From: Flammeovirga yaeyamensis
GTDB lineage: Bacteria; Bacteroidota; Bacteroidia; Cytophagales; Flammeovirgaceae
Assembly (NCBI RefSeq): GCF_018736045.1
Contig: NZ_CP076132.1
Span: forward strand, 2,713,501-2,777,500
Direction: 5' to 3'
Length of the DNA stretch: 64,000 nt
Under the pieces are notes generated by a model that made no database searches, had not been told where the DNA came from, and worked only from the letters and a program-made list of their open reading frames with translations. Position 1 is the first letter of the stretch. Each line of letters begins with the position of its first letter. Below, piece after piece: positions 29,038 to 37,896 of the stretch. The position numbers and the translations under genes are program-made.

Positions 29038-29547
29038 CTAAGCTGGATCTACCAAGAATAGTGGTTGGTCGTATTCTACTGGAGACATATTGTCAGCCAA
29101 TACTTTAACGATAGTACCTGATACTTCAGATTCGATTTCGTTAAATAGTTTCATTGCTTCGATGATACAAACTACATCTCCTTTCTTCACTTTATCGCCA
29201 ACATTAACGAATGTATCTGAATCAGGGTTAGGTGACGTATAGAACGTACCAATCATAGGTGATTTAATTTCGATGTAATTCGAAGAATCGGCCGCAGGTG
29301 CTTCAGGAGCAGAAGGAGCTTCTACTGCAGGTGCTGGTGCAGATGCAGGAAGTTCAGCTGCTGCTGGAGCAGCGATAGGTGCTACTGGAGCTGAAGCTAA
29401 AACAGGTGCAGCTACTGGAGCAGCAACAGCTGCCGCTTCAGGATTACGTCTAACGTGAAGTTTGATTTCTGCAGTTTCTACATTTACTTCTTGCAAACCT
29501 GAGTTCGCAATAAAGCTAATCAGATCTTTTACCTCTGGTGCTTTCAT
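29038..29547 (-). CDS. accB: Biotin carboxyl carrier protein of acetyl-CoA carboxylase
   Basis: I place the start at 29547 ([12 protein letters not shown]), the normal beginning for AccB; an in-frame ATG at 29595 would add 16 residues of non-homologous sequence. The 169-residue protein has an N-terminal helical region, an Ala/Pro-rich flexible linker (about 36-88) and a biotinyl domain with the acceptor Lys in EAMKL near 130. accC follows 64 nt downstream on the same strand. Confidence 0.95.
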   Translation of the reverse strand: MKAPEVKDLISFIANSGLQEVNVETAEIKLHVRRNPEAAAVAAPVAAPVLASAPVAPIAAPAAAELPASAPAPAVEAPSAPEAPAADSSNYIEIKSPMIGTFYTSPNPDSDTFVNVGDKVKKGDVVCIIEAMKLFNEIESEVSGTIVKVLADNMSPVEYDQPLFLVDPA

Positions 29548-29627
29548 AATGTGATAGTGTGTGAACTTTAATCTTCCCTCAAAAGAAGGCTTCAAAAAGT
29601 TAATTTCTGTATAATATTAAATACTTA

Positions 29628-29661
29628 GAATATGTTTGAGTTTTTACACTCAAACATATTC
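29628..29661. repeat. Perfect 14-bp hairpin between efp and accB
   Basis: GAATATGTTTGAGT (29628-29641) pairs perfectly with 29648-29661. No T run follows on the minus strand, so it is not a standard terminator. It may separate or stabilise the efp and accB parts of one transcript. Confidence 0.55.
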
Positions 29662-29672
29662 CTTTAAAAAAA

Positions 29673-30242
29673 TTATTTTTTAACACGTTCTACATAAGAA
29701 CGCTCTTGTGTGTTCACTTTAATTACATCTCCTGTGTCAACAAACAAAGGAACCATAATTTGAGCATTAGTTTCAACTGTGGCAGGTTTAAGTGTGTTTG
29801 TTGCAGTATCACCTTTAATACCTGGCTCAGTATAAATCACCTCCATTTCTACAAATTGAGCTAATTCACAACCAATAACTTCATCATCCGCCTCAACGTG
29901 GAAAAGAATATCAGCATTCATTCCATCTTTCAACAAATCGTTATTTGGTACTTGTTCTTCTGGTAAAGTTACTTCTTCCCAAGAACTAGTATCCATGAAA
30001 TGGAATCCCATATCATCTTGGTAAGAGTATTGATGCTCTCTTCTTTCGATACGAGCAGTGGTTACTTTATGTCCAGAAGCAAAAGTGTTATCAATTACTT
30101 TACCAGTACGAACAGACTTTAATTTTGTACGTACGAAAGCAGGACCTTTACCTGGCTTCACATGTTGGAATTCAATAATTTGAAATACATCGTTATTGAA
30201 CTCGATACACAGACCATTTTTAAAATCAGCTGTAGATGCCAT
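29673..30242 (-). CDS. efp: Translation elongation factor P
   Basis: EF-P rescues ribosomes stalled at polyproline stretches. The 189-residue protein has the KOW-like domain with the loop HVKPGKGPAF (tip Lys-32), then two OB domains ending in the conserved GDVIKVNTQERSYVERVK. It lies between fabH and accB on the minus strand and has its own promoter element upstream. The tip residue is Lys, as in EpmA-modified and some unmodified EF-Ps; no epmA or epmB is nearby. Confidence 0.96.
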   Translation of the reverse strand: MASTADFKNGLCIEFNNDVFQIIEFQHVKPGKGPAFVRTKLKSVRTGKVIDNTFASGHKVTTARIERREHQYSYQDDMGFHFMDTSSWEEVTLPEEQVPNNDLLKDGMNADILFHVEADDEVIGCELAQFVEMEVIYTEPGIKGDTATNTLKPATVETNAQIMVPLFVDTGDVIKVNTQERSYVERVKK

Positions 30243-30282
30243 TTTATATATACTCTATTTTTTGACTTTGATAAAATGCTAA

Positions 30283-30306
30283 GGTCTAACAATCAATTTT
30301 TAGACC
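30283..30306. repeat. Hairpin at the predicted 5' end of the efp leader
   Basis: GGTCTAA (30283-30289) and TTAGACC (30300-30306) pair. With the efp -7 element at 30312-30319, this hairpin would start within a few bases of the efp transcript 5' end. Confidence 0.4.
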
Positions 30307-30311
30307 AAAGG

Positions 30312-30319
30312 CAAAAATA
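30312..30319 (-). promoter_or_regulatory. Probable -7 element of efp
   Basis: On the minus strand this reads TATTTTTG, a match to TAnnTTTG, about 70 nt before the efp ATG and just after the fabH stop. A TTTG element upstream is not clear. Confidence 0.45.
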
Positions 30320-30329
30320 CAAATATTTA

Positions 30330-31313
30330 TTAGTATGCCCACTTAATGTAAGCTGCGCCCCATGTAAATCCGCCACCAAAAGCAGCAAATACAAGATTAT
30401 CGCCTTTTTTTAACTTATTTTCGTAGTCCATTAAACATAATGGAATAGTGGCAGCAGTTGTATTACCGTATTTATGGATGTTCATCATCACTTTTTCTTC
30501 GCCTACTCCCATTCTATTGGCTGTGGCATCGATAATACGTTTGTTGGCTTGGTGAGGAACTAAATAGGCGATATCATCTGACCCCAAATTATTTCTCTCC
30601 ATGATTTCTGCTGATACATCTGCCATAGAAACTACTGCATGTTTGAATACGTGCATTCCTTCTTGGTAGATATAATGCATCTTATCATCTATAGTTTGAT
30701 GAGTTGGAGGATGCAATGACCCACCTGCTTTCATATGTAAGTGAGGTTCACCAGCACCATCTGTCTTTAAGACGAAGTCCATTACTCCTTCTTCAGCTTC
30801 AGTAGGTTCTAATAGAACAGCACCTGCACCATCACCAAATAATACACAAGTTGTTCTATCAGTATAATCGACGATACTAGACATTTTGTCTGCACCAACG
30901 ATAACTACTTTCTTGTATCTTCCAGTTTCGATAAACTGTGAACCTGTAGACAATGCGTAAACAAACCCTGAACAAGCTGCATTAATATCATAACTAAATG
31001 CATTTTTTGCTCCCACTTGATGAGCAATCATATTTGCTGCTGCAGGGAAATGCATATCTGCAGTAACCGTAGCACAAATAATTAAATCAATATCTTCTGC
31101 TTTAGTATTCGTTTTTTCTAAGAGATTCTCAACGGCTCTTGCACCAAGATACGAAGTACCTTTATCTCCTTTTAATATACGCCTTTCTGAAATACCTGTT
31201 CTTTCTAATATCCACTCATTGTTGGTATCCACCATTTTCTCCAATTCTGCGTTGGTAAGCACATAATCAGGAACGTATCCCCCAACGCCTTTAATTGCTG
31301 CTTTTATTGCCAT
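30330..31313 (-). CDS. fabH: Beta-ketoacyl-ACP synthase III
   Basis: FabH condenses acetyl-CoA (or a branched acyl-CoA) with malonyl-ACP to begin fatty-acid synthesis. The 327-residue thiolase-fold protein has the active-site Cys-114 in NAACSGF, His in VPHQANKRI near 253 and Asn in [11 protein letters not shown] near 283. The usual plsX partner between rpmF and fabH is missing; rpmF precedes it directly but is separated by a terminator. Confidence 0.95.
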   Translation of the reverse strand: MAIKAAIKGVGGYVPDYVLTNAELEKMVDTNNEWILERTGISERRILKGDKGTSYLGARAVENLLEKTNTKAEDIDLIICATVTADMHFPAAANMIAHQVGAKNAFSYDINAACSGFVYALSTGSQFIETGRYKKVVIVGADKMSSIVDYTDRTTCVLFGDGAGAVLLEPTEAEEGVMDFVLKTDGAGEPHLHMKAGGSLHPPTHQTIDDKMHYIYQEGMHVFKHAVVSMADVSAEIMERNNLGSDDIAYLVPHQANKRIIDATANRMGVGEEKVMMNIHKYGNTTAATIPLCLMDYENKLKKGDNLVFAAFGGGFTWGAAYIKWAY

Positions 31314-31376
31314 AACTTTATAGGTATTTCTATATTATTTTCGAATAGAATGTTGTTTCTACACAATTACAAGATG

Positions 31377-31384
31377 CAAAGATA
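31377..31384 (-). promoter_or_regulatory. Probable -7 element of fabH
   Basis: The minus strand reads TATCTTTG, a full match to TAnnTTTG, 63 nt before the fabH ATG and downstream of the rpmF terminator. Confidence 0.45.
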
Positions 31385-31413
31385 AACAACTCTAGCAAAT
31401 TCTATATAAAACA

Positions 31414-31448
31414 TAAAAAAAAGCCAATCCCTTTTTAGGAATTGGCTT
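31414..31448 (-). terminator. Terminator after rpmF
   Basis: On the minus strand AAGCCAAT pairs with ATTGGCTT (31441-31448 with 31421-31428), followed by eight T. It should limit read-through from rpmF into fabH. Confidence 0.8.
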
Positions 31449-31466
31449 GATTCTGAACAGATTAAA

Positions 31467-31673
31467 CTATTCAGCTGCTTCTTCTACGTCTGATGAATTA
31501 TCGATCACCACTTGGCCACGATAATACATTTTACCCTCTGACCAGAAAGCACGGTGTCTAACGTGTGCTTCGCCAGTTGTTTGGCAAAAAGAGACTGTAG
31601 GTTTATCCATTTTAAGGTGCGTACGACGCTTACCTCTACTCGCTTTCGAGATTCTCGATTTAGGATGTGCCAT
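31467..31673 (-). CDS. rpmF: 50S ribosomal protein L32
   Basis: The 68-residue protein starts [20 protein letters not shown], the standard L32 N-terminus, and continues with a shortened zinc-site region. The four cysteines of zinc-binding L32 are reduced here to a single one (FCQTTGEAH), so this is the zinc-free form. The C-terminus is an acidic extension ([11 protein letters not shown]). It follows the DUF177 gene by 17 nt, the common bacterial pairing. Confidence 0.95.
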   Translation of the reverse strand: MAHPKSRISKASRGKRRTHLKMDKPTVSFCQTTGEAHVRHRAFWSEGKMYYRGQVVIDNSSDVEEAAE

Positions 31674-31690
31674 TTTTAAATTTTATTATA

Positions 31691-32227
31691 TCATTTGAGT
31701 TTTTTCAAAATATCCCAACGAGGATCAGATGCTTTTTCTTCATCTTCTTGATCTTCGTTATCTTCCTCTTCCAACAATTCCTCTTCACTTGCTGTTGTAT
31801 AAAACAGATCTTCCTCCTCGACTTCATCTGGATGAAGTCTTTTTGTTGGTAGAGATAATGCTATTTGATCATAAATTATCTGAGAAAAATCTAAAGATGC
31901 TTCATTAAATGGTATTTTAAATAAATCATCTTCCAACATCTCAAAGTGATCTGAAAACTTAAAGAATACTTTCTGATGAGAATTCATCGTTTCTTCATAT
32001 TCTCTTAGTGATCTATCACTCAATAACATCACTTTCGCATCAAGTGTTATCTCTGCTTCAATAGCAGTTTCACTTTTTGCAAGTTGCAATATCGCGCTTC
32101 CTGATATATTTTCCATCAATTCAGATTCAAATAAATCTAAAAGTTCGCGTGACAACTCCAATTCAAACTGGTGCTTACCATTCTTCAGCCCAGCAATTCC
32201 TATACTATATGGTTTTTTCTTATTCAC
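31691..32227 (-). CDS. DUF177 (YceD-family) protein
   Basis: The YceD family is linked to 23S rRNA and L32 levels and usually sits directly before rpmF, as here. I choose a GTG start at 32227 (NKKKPYSIGIAGLKNG), giving 178 residues. An upstream in-frame ATG at 32275 would lie before the predicted transcription start. The first half carries the DUF177 fold, and the C-terminal third is very acidic (EEEELLEEEDNEDQEDEE). The short positively charged terminal segment precedes the stop. Confidence 0.85.
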   Translation of the reverse strand: MNKKKPYSIGIAGLKNGKHQFELELSRELLDLFESELMENISGSAILQLAKSETAIEAEITLDAKVMLLSDRSLREYEETMNSHQKVFFKFSDHFEMLEDDLFKIPFNEASLDFSQIIYDQIALSLPTKRLHPDEVEEEDLFYTTASEEELLEEEDNEDQEDEEKASDPRWDILKKLK

Positions 32228-32246
32228 CTTAATCTGATTTGGCTTG

Positions 32247-32276
32247 CAAAAATACAAAATCAATATTACATACAAA
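32247..32276 (-). promoter_or_regulatory. Promoter of the DUF177-rpmF operon
   Basis: On the minus strand TTTG (32273-32276) and TATTTTTG (32247-32254) are 18 nt apart, a good Bacteroidota promoter. The predicted transcript starts near 32239, downstream of the ATG at 32275, which supports the GTG start at 32227. Confidence 0.65.
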
Positions 32277-32328
32277 AGAAATCTTCATCTTTTCATAGAA
32301 TAATTTAAAAATAAATCATTAATAGGTT

Positions 32329-32336
32329 TATTTTTG
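32329..32336 (+). promoter_or_regulatory. Probable -7 element of rsmE
   Basis: TATTTTTG matches TAnnTTTG and ends 37 nt before the rsmE ATG. No clear TTTG is seen at the usual distance upstream. Confidence 0.4.
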
Positions 32337-32373
32337 CCTAAATAATAGATTAAATCATCCTTTTTATATAAAA

Positions 32374-33078
32374 ATGAGACTCTTTTACCATAGTGACATA
32401 CGAGAAAATGATTCAGAAGTTGTCTTAAATTCTGAAGATTCGAAACATATTGTTCGTGTTTTAAGAATGAAAGCCAATGACCACCTTTATTTAATGGATG
32501 GAAAGGGTTTTAGATATACTGCTAAAATTATTGATGCCAACCCTAAGAAATGTAGAGTTAGTATAGAAGAAGAAGAAAAAATGCCTCAAGCGGGCCAAGG
32601 CTTACATATTGGCATTGCTCCTACCAAAAACATGGACCGAATAGAGTTTTTTGTAGAGAAAGCTATAGAAATAGGTGTAGAATCCATTACCTTTTTCTTC
32701 TCAGAAAATTCAGAAAGGAAAAATATTAAATTAGAAAGGATAGAAAGAATTGCTATTTCAGGGATGAAGCAATCTAGAAAATTCCATCTACCTAAATTAT
32801 CCTTGGCGAATACATTCGACGATATTTTATCCACACAAGCAGATCAAAAGTTTATTGCCTATGTACCTACAGATAGCACTGAACACTTATTTTCTAAGTT
32901 AAATTCTGATGGTGATACATTTATTATTGTAGGACCTGAAGGTGGATTTAGTGAAAATGAAGCAGAAAAAGCCAAAGACAATGGTTTTGATTGGGTGAGT
33001 TTAGGCAAAGAACGTTTAAGAACAGAAACGGCAGGTATTGTAGCTGTGCAATTGATGAATATGAAAACATTTGTCTAA
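32374..33078 (+). CDS. rsmE: 16S rRNA (uracil-1498-N3)-methyltransferase
   Basis: RsmE methylates U1498 of 16S rRNA. The 234-residue SPOUT protein has an N-terminal PUA-like domain (SKHIVRVLRMK at 26-36), KNMDRIEFFVEKAIEIGV near 85-102, and the SAM-binding knot with IVGPEGGFSENE near 188-199 and LRTETA near 218. Length and motif order are standard for the family. Confidence 0.95.
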   Translation: MRLFYHSDIRENDSEVVLNSEDSKHIVRVLRMKANDHLYLMDGKGFRYTAKIIDANPKKCRVSIEEEEKMPQAGQGLHIGIAPTKNMDRIEFFVEKAIEIGVESITFFFSENSERKNIKLERIERIAISGMKQSRKFHLPKLSLANTFDDILSTQADQKFIAYVPTDSTEHLFSKLNSDGDTFIIVGPEGGFSENEAEKAKDNGFDWVSLGKERLRTETAGIVAVQLMNMKTFV

Positions 33079-33208
33079 TATCAGTTGATCTTTTAAATGT
33101 ATTCTCTTAATTTCATTAGAGAAAGTCTGATAAACAGATATTTTTTGAAATGAACTTATTAGGCTTTAATCAAATTAGACCATCACTTTAGTGAAAACAT
33201 AATTCATA

Positions 33209-33877
33209 ATGAGAATTTTCATCACCACTTTATTCTTGTTTTTATCTTGGCAGGTTTCTGCACAATTATCAAAAAGCACCTATTCTATTAAAATAGCTAA
33301 GCTAAAATATAATGGAGGAGGCGATTGGTATGCGAATAAAACTGCCCTTCCCAACCTAGCGGAATTCTGTAATGATAATATAGGTAGTAATATCGACCCT
33401 GATGACGAAATCGTTGAAATAGGAAGTCCTGAACTATTTAATTATTCATATATCTACCTTACTGGACATGGTAATGTCGTTTTTTCAGATTCAGATGCTG
33501 AAAACTTAAGAAACTACCTTATAAGTGGTGGCTTTTTACATATTGATGATAATTATGGTTTAGATAAATTCATTCGCCTCGAAATGAAAAAAGTGTTTCC
33601 TGAATTAGATTTTGTAGAATTACCTTTCTCTCATCCTATTTATCATCAAGTATTTGATTTCACAAATGGACTTCCTAAAATCCACGAACACGATGGAAAG
33701 CCTGCACAAGGGTTTGGTATTTTGTATCAAGGAAGATTGGTTTGTTACTATAGTTATGAAAGTGATTTGGGTAACGGATGGGAAGACCAAAGTATTCATA
33801 AAGATCCTGAAGAACTAAGGAGACAAGCATTACAAATGGGTGCAAACATTATTTCTTTCGCTTTAATGGATTTTTAA
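33209..33877 (+). CDS. Secreted DUF4159-domain protein
   Basis: The 222-residue product has a signal peptide (to about residue 19, VSAQ) and a DUF4159 domain: AKLKYNGGGDWYANKTALPNL near 28-48, YIYLTGHGNV near 84-93, and GGFLHIDDNYG near 110-120. The fold resembles class I glutamine amidotransferase-like ThuA proteins. The function is unknown. In Bacteroidota, DUF4159 genes are often near DUF58/VWA gliding or aerotolerance genes, but the DUF58 gene here is 8 kb away. Confidence 0.85.
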   Translation: MRIFITTLFLFLSWQVSAQLSKSTYSIKIAKLKYNGGGDWYANKTALPNLAEFCNDNIGSNIDPDDEIVEIGSPELFNYSYIYLTGHGNVVFSDSDAENLRNYLISGGFLHIDDNYGLDKFIRLEMKKVFPELDFVELPFSHPIYHQVFDFTNGLPKIHEHDGKPAQGFGILYQGRLVCYYSYESDLGNGWEDQSIHKDPEELRRQALQMGANIISFALMDF

Positions 33878-33945
33878 GAGTATATATTTGTATTAAGAAC
33901 TTTATTCAATTTGATTTGCACTGTTTTTATAATTAACAGGTAAAG

Positions 33946-34971
33946 ATGAAGCTGCAAGATAGAATTAATGCTTTCGTAGCATTAGGTGAAAAATTAAAAA
34001 CACTCGACGAAGAGACTTCAAATATGCTTTCTAGAAGAGCAAACGATGACAATGGTTGGTTTGATGAAACTACTGTTGATAATGCTCTTGTTGGTATTCA
34101 GAAAATGTTAGAACGTGATGTTTTGGAAAAATGGGTAAACAACTACTCTATTTCAGCAGAAACATCATCACAAAATATATTGGTAGTGATGGCCGGGAAT
34201 ATTCCTGCGGTTGGTTTTCATGATGCTTTATGCGTTTTGATCTCTGGACATCATCTACAAGCTAAACTTAGTTCTCAAGATACTTTCTTGATGAAAATCC
34301 TTTTGGATTGGTTAATTGATATTGAACCTAAATTCAAAGACCAAATATCTATTTTAGATGCTCCGGCTCTAGAAATCGATAAAGTAATTGCTACTGGTTC
34401 AGATAACAGTAATCGTTATTTCGAGAAATATTTCTCTAAATTCCCGCATATTATCAGACACAACCGCTCTTCAGTAGCTGTAATTAAAGGGGATGAATCA
34501 AAAGAAACTTTAGCAAAATTGGCAGATGACATTTTCTTGTACTATGGCTTAGGTTGCAGAAACATTTCTAAAGTCTATGCTCCAGTCGATTACGATTTCA
34601 AGTTACTAATGGAAGCTTTAGAAGAAAGAGCTAAAAAGACGATTATCAACCATAAATTTGCGAATAACTACGACTATAATAAGTCCATTTATTTAGTCAA
34701 TAAAGTGGAGCATTTAGACAATGGTGGATTAATATTAACTGAAAACCAAGACTTAGTCTCTCCTGTTTCTGTTCTATATTATGAACATTATGAGAATGGA
34801 AAAGACTTAAAAGAAAAAATGTCTATCCATCAGGACAAAATTCAGGTGGTTGTTGCAGACCAACATTGGTTAGCAGGAACAGAAGATTTTGGTCAAGCGC
34901 AGTTCCCATCAGTAGATACCTATGCTGATGATATAGATACTATGGAATTCTTATCACCAATCTTAGAATAA
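33946..34971 (+). CDS. LuxC-like acyl-CoA reductase
   Basis: The 341-residue protein resembles the LuxC/aldehyde-dehydrogenase-fold acyl-CoA reductases found across Bacteroidota: NILVVMAGNIPAVGFHD near 77-93, a putative catalytic Cys-204 in YGLGCRNISK, and AQFPSVDTYADDIDT near the C-terminus. It would reduce an acyl thioester to an aldehyde. No luxD or luxE-type partner is present, and the physiological substrate is unknown. The glycosyltransferase gene follows after 1 nt. Confidence 0.85.
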   Translation: MKLQDRINAFVALGEKLKTLDEETSNMLSRRANDDNGWFDETTVDNALVGIQKMLERDVLEKWVNNYSISAETSSQNILVVMAGNIPAVGFHDALCVLISGHHLQAKLSSQDTFLMKILLDWLIDIEPKFKDQISILDAPALEIDKVIATGSDNSNRYFEKYFSKFPHIIRHNRSSVAVIKGDESKETLAKLADDIFLYYGLGCRNISKVYAPVDYDFKLLMEALEERAKKTIINHKFANNYDYNKSIYLVNKVEHLDNGGLILTENQDLVSPVSVLYYEHYENGKDLKEKMSIHQDKIQVVVADQHWLAGTEDFGQAQFPSVDTYADDIDTMEFLSPILE

Positions 34972-34972
34972 T

Positions 34973-36076
34973 ATGAAGGTAGTTTTAGGATCTGTGTTGA
35001 AACCGGTAAACGACTCTAGAGTTTACAAGAAAATCGGCAAATCCTTAGCTAAATTAGCTTCATCAGAAATATTGATTGTAGGAACAGATATTAAAGATGC
35101 TACACCTGAAGAAGGTAACATCAAGTTCTATCCTATATTTAAAGAAAAGAAAAAAGTGGTTCATCGCTTAGTGGCGAATAATCACTTTTTTCGTTTTTTA
35201 AAAAAACATCAACCGGATATTATTATCATTCATACTATTGAATTAATACCAAGCATAATATTATTCAAATACCTACACCCGGAAGTAAAAATAATTTATG
35301 ATATACTAGAAAATTACCCCTTAAATTTTACCGAACAGCGTTATCATAAGAAATATCTATCACCTATCCTTTCTTTTGCTGCACAAAGAATAGAAAACCT
35401 TTGTTTTAAATATGTCGATCACCTTTTTGTTGCTGAAAAGACCTATTTTGAAGAGAAGAAATTACCTATTAATAAAGCAACTATATTAGAGAATAAATAC
35501 GGAGGTGAAATTGAATTAAGGTCATTCCAACCTGGGAAAATTCATTTTTTGATGTGTGGAAGTATTACTAAAATATTTGGTGCACATCATTTTTTAGATT
35601 TTATTGATGCCGTCAAAAAATTGAAGATTGAAAAATATACTTTTTCTATTATTGGTAAAGCATATGAAAAAGACATCATAGAAAGAATTCGTATTGCTGA
35701 ACTTAAATATCAGAATGTATCAGCAATTGGCATCGAAGAATTTGTTTCTCATGATTTAATTGTTGAAAAAATGTTGGAAGCAAATTTTGTTTGTCTTCCC
35801 TATCCTTACAACAAAAGCACAAAAGGCTGTATTCCTACAAAAATGTATGAATGTCTCGCTTTAAAAATCCCAATGATAATTAACCCTAATCCTTTATGGG
35901 AAAATATCACTAACCCTCAAAATGCAGCATTATATCACGATTTTACATCAAATAATGTCACAGATCTACTTAAAAAGTTGGATTCTTATGTAGGTTACAA
36001 AAATAGTCCTGATCAAATAGATCCTTTATGGAAATCTGAGGAAGAAAAATTGTTAAAAGTGATACAAACCTTATAA
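34973..36076 (+). CDS. GT4-like glycosyltransferase
   Basis: The 367-residue protein has two Rossmann-like halves. The first contains PDIIIIHTIELIPSIILFK near 80-100, and the second contains the acceptor/donor region CLPYPYNKSTKGCIPTKMYECLALKIPMI near 295-325, typical of GT-B enzymes with a Glu in the KxYE pattern. The sugar and acceptor are unknown. It sits directly after the acyl-CoA reductase and far from the main polysaccharide cluster. Confidence 0.75.
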   Translation: MKVVLGSVLKPVNDSRVYKKIGKSLAKLASSEILIVGTDIKDATPEEGNIKFYPIFKEKKKVVHRLVANNHFFRFLKKHQPDIIIIHTIELIPSIILFKYLHPEVKIIYDILENYPLNFTEQRYHKKYLSPILSFAAQRIENLCFKYVDHLFVAEKTYFEEKKLPINKATILENKYGGEIELRSFQPGKIHFLMCGSITKIFGAHHFLDFIDAVKKLKIEKYTFSIIGKAYEKDIIERIRIAELKYQNVSAIGIEEFVSHDLIVEKMLEANFVCLPYPYNKSTKGCIPTKMYECLALKIPMIINPNPLWENITNPQNAALYHDFTSNNVTDLLKKLDSYVGYKNSPDQIDPLWKSEEEKLLKVIQTL

Positions 36077-36109
36077 ATTGCGTATCACAATTAACCTCAG
36101 TTAAATCAT

Positions 36110-36766
36110 ATGTTAAGTCACTCCGAAGAAAATTATCTAAAAACGATTTATCACCTATCCGAGAAAGAATCTCCTGTTAGCACAAATGCTATTGCTGAAG
36201 CTTTAAACACAAAACCTGCTTCTGTGACTGACATGATTAAAAAACTCAATACGAAAGGGTTTATCAATTATCAAAAATATAAAGGAACCACCCTTACTTC
36301 TACTGGGAATAAAGAAGCACTCTTAATCATCAGAAAGCATAGATTATGGGAAGTATTCTTATTAGAAAAATTGAATTTTAATTGGGATGAGGTACATGAA
36401 GTGGCTGAACAATTAGAACACATCAAATCGAAATTAATGATCGAACGATTAGATGAATTCTTAGGTTTCCCACAACACGATCCTCATGGAGATCCTATTC
36501 CAAATAAAAATGGAGAATTTGATGTATTAGAAGCCATCAAATTAACCAATATAGAATGTAAGAAGAAAGTTGTGGTGGTTGCAGTTCAAGACTCGAACAG
36601 CAGTTTGCTTCAATATTTAGACAAAATGGGAATTGGTATAGGCTCTAAATTATATATTACTGAGAAAATTGAATTTGATCAGTCCTTAGAAATTACTATC
36701 AATGATAGAGATAAGAAAATTATTTCTGCATTGGTATCAGAAAATATTTTAGTAAAAGAAGATTAA
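36110..36766 (+). CDS. DtxR/MntR-family metal-dependent transcriptional regulator
   Basis: An N-terminal winged helix (residues 1-65; EENYLKTIYHL and NTKPASVTDMIKKL) is followed by a dimerisation/metal domain with ligands in RKHRLWEVFL and EVAEQLEHIKS. A C-terminal FeoA/SH3-like domain spans about 145-218. Such repressors sense Mn2+ or Fe2+. No transporter gene is adjacent, so the target genes are elsewhere or autoregulatory. The M42 peptidase follows 13 nt later. Confidence 0.92.
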   Translation: MLSHSEENYLKTIYHLSEKESPVSTNAIAEALNTKPASVTDMIKKLNTKGFINYQKYKGTTLTSTGNKEALLIIRKHRLWEVFLLEKLNFNWDEVHEVAEQLEHIKSKLMIERLDEFLGFPQHDPHGDPIPNKNGEFDVLEAIKLTNIECKKKVVVVAVQDSNSSLLQYLDKMGIGIGSKLYITEKIEFDQSLEITINDRDKKIISALVSENILVKED

Positions 36767-36779
36767 ATAAACACATATC

Positions 36780-37835
36780 ATGAGCATCGAAAAAATCGAT
36801 TGGAACCTATTAAAATCAATTAGCGAAACACCTGGTGCTCCAGGGTTTGAAAAACAAGTAAGAGAATTAATCATCGATGAGCTAAAATCTCATGTAGATG
36901 AATATTATACTGACAATATGGGCAACTTGATCACAATAAAGAGATCAAAAAAAGCAGATGTGAAGAAATTTATGTTTGCTGCTCATATGGACGAAATCGG
37001 ATTCATGGTCAAACATATTGATGATAATGGCTACATAAGATTCCAAACTTTAGGTGGATTTGATCCTAAAACATTAACATCAATGCGTGTTCTTGTACAT
37101 GGAAAGAAAGATCTATTGGGTGTTATGGGTTGTAAGCCTATTCATTCGATGACTCCAGCAGAACGTCAGAAAGTAATTACCAACGAAGAATATTTTATAG
37201 ATTGTGGTTTATCAAAAGAAGAAATTACAAAACACGTAAAAATTGGGGATTCCATCACAAGGTCTCAAAACCTAGAAATGGTGGGTAACCTTATCAACGG
37301 TAAATCATTAGACGATAGAGTTTGTGTTTACGCTCTTGTTGAGGTAATGAAATCAATTAAAGCAGAAGACATCGATTGTGATGTTTACGGCGTATTTACA
37401 GTTCAAGAGGAAGTTGGCCTTCGTGGTGCTCAAGTAGCAGGACACGGCGTTTCTCCAGATTTCGGCATCGCCCTAGATGTTACTGTCGCTAACGACATCC
37501 CAGGACTTGCACCAGAAAACTATGTCACTCAAATGGGAAAAGGGGTTGGCATCAAACACTTCGACGGAGGCACAATCTGCGACCGCAGAATGGTCGAACT
37601 CCTAGAAGAAGTAGCCGATCAAAATGAAATCCCTCACCAAGCAGAAATCCTTCCTTTTGGTGGCACAGACACAGCAAACATCCAGAGAATGCCAGAAAAT
37701 GGTGCAATCGCAGGTGCACTTTCTATTCCTATGAGATATCTACATCAAACAGTGGAAATGGCGGAGCCAGGAGATGTTTGTGGGATGGTGGAGCTTTGTT
37801 GTAAGGTTGTGGAGAACAGCAAGGGTTTATTATAA
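36780..37835 (+). CDS. M42-family metallo-aminopeptidase
   Basis: The 351-residue protein shows the di-metal ligands of the PepA/FrvX/DAPase family: AAHMDEIGF (His/Asp) near 67, SLDDRV (Asp) near 178, VQEEVGLRGA (catalytic Glu-Glu) near 207, LDVTVAND (Asp) near 227, and RYLHQTVEM (His) near 319. It cleaves N-terminal residues from peptides in the cytoplasm. Codon use shifts to more C-ending codons near the end. The four-helix-bundle element lies directly downstream. Confidence 0.93.
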   Translation: MSIEKIDWNLLKSISETPGAPGFEKQVRELIIDELKSHVDEYYTDNMGNLITIKRSKKADVKKFMFAAHMDEIGFMVKHIDDNGYIRFQTLGGFDPKTLTSMRVLVHGKKDLLGVMGCKPIHSMTPAERQKVITNEEYFIDCGLSKEEITKHVKIGDSITRSQNLEMVGNLINGKSLDDRVCVYALVEVMKSIKAEDIDCDVYGVFTVQEEVGLRGAQVAGHGVSPDFGIALDVTVANDIPGLAPENYVTQMGKGVGIKHFDGGTICDRRMVELLEEVADQNEIPHQAEILPFGGTDTANIQRMPENGAIAGALSIPMRYLHQTVEMAEPGDVCGMVELCCKVVENSKGLL

Positions 37836-37853
37836 TATGAGGACACATTCATA

Positions 37854-37893
37854 AACTAAGGAACTAAGGAACTAAGGAACTAAGGAACTAAGG
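37854..37893 (+). repeat. Five direct AACTAAGG octamers (left arm of IVS-like element)
   Basis: Five perfect copies of AACTAAGG run end to end. They are the reverse complement of the array at 38393-38423. On the minus strand they read CCTTAGTT and follow the four-helix-bundle gene. Confidence 0.95.
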
Positions 37894-37896
37894 AAG

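Noticed and set aside
32228-32275. ATG at 32275 as the start of the DUF177 gene
   Set aside because: It lies upstream of the predicted promoter -7 element, and the first 16 codons add hydrophobic sequence not expected in the family; the GTG at 32227 fits better.
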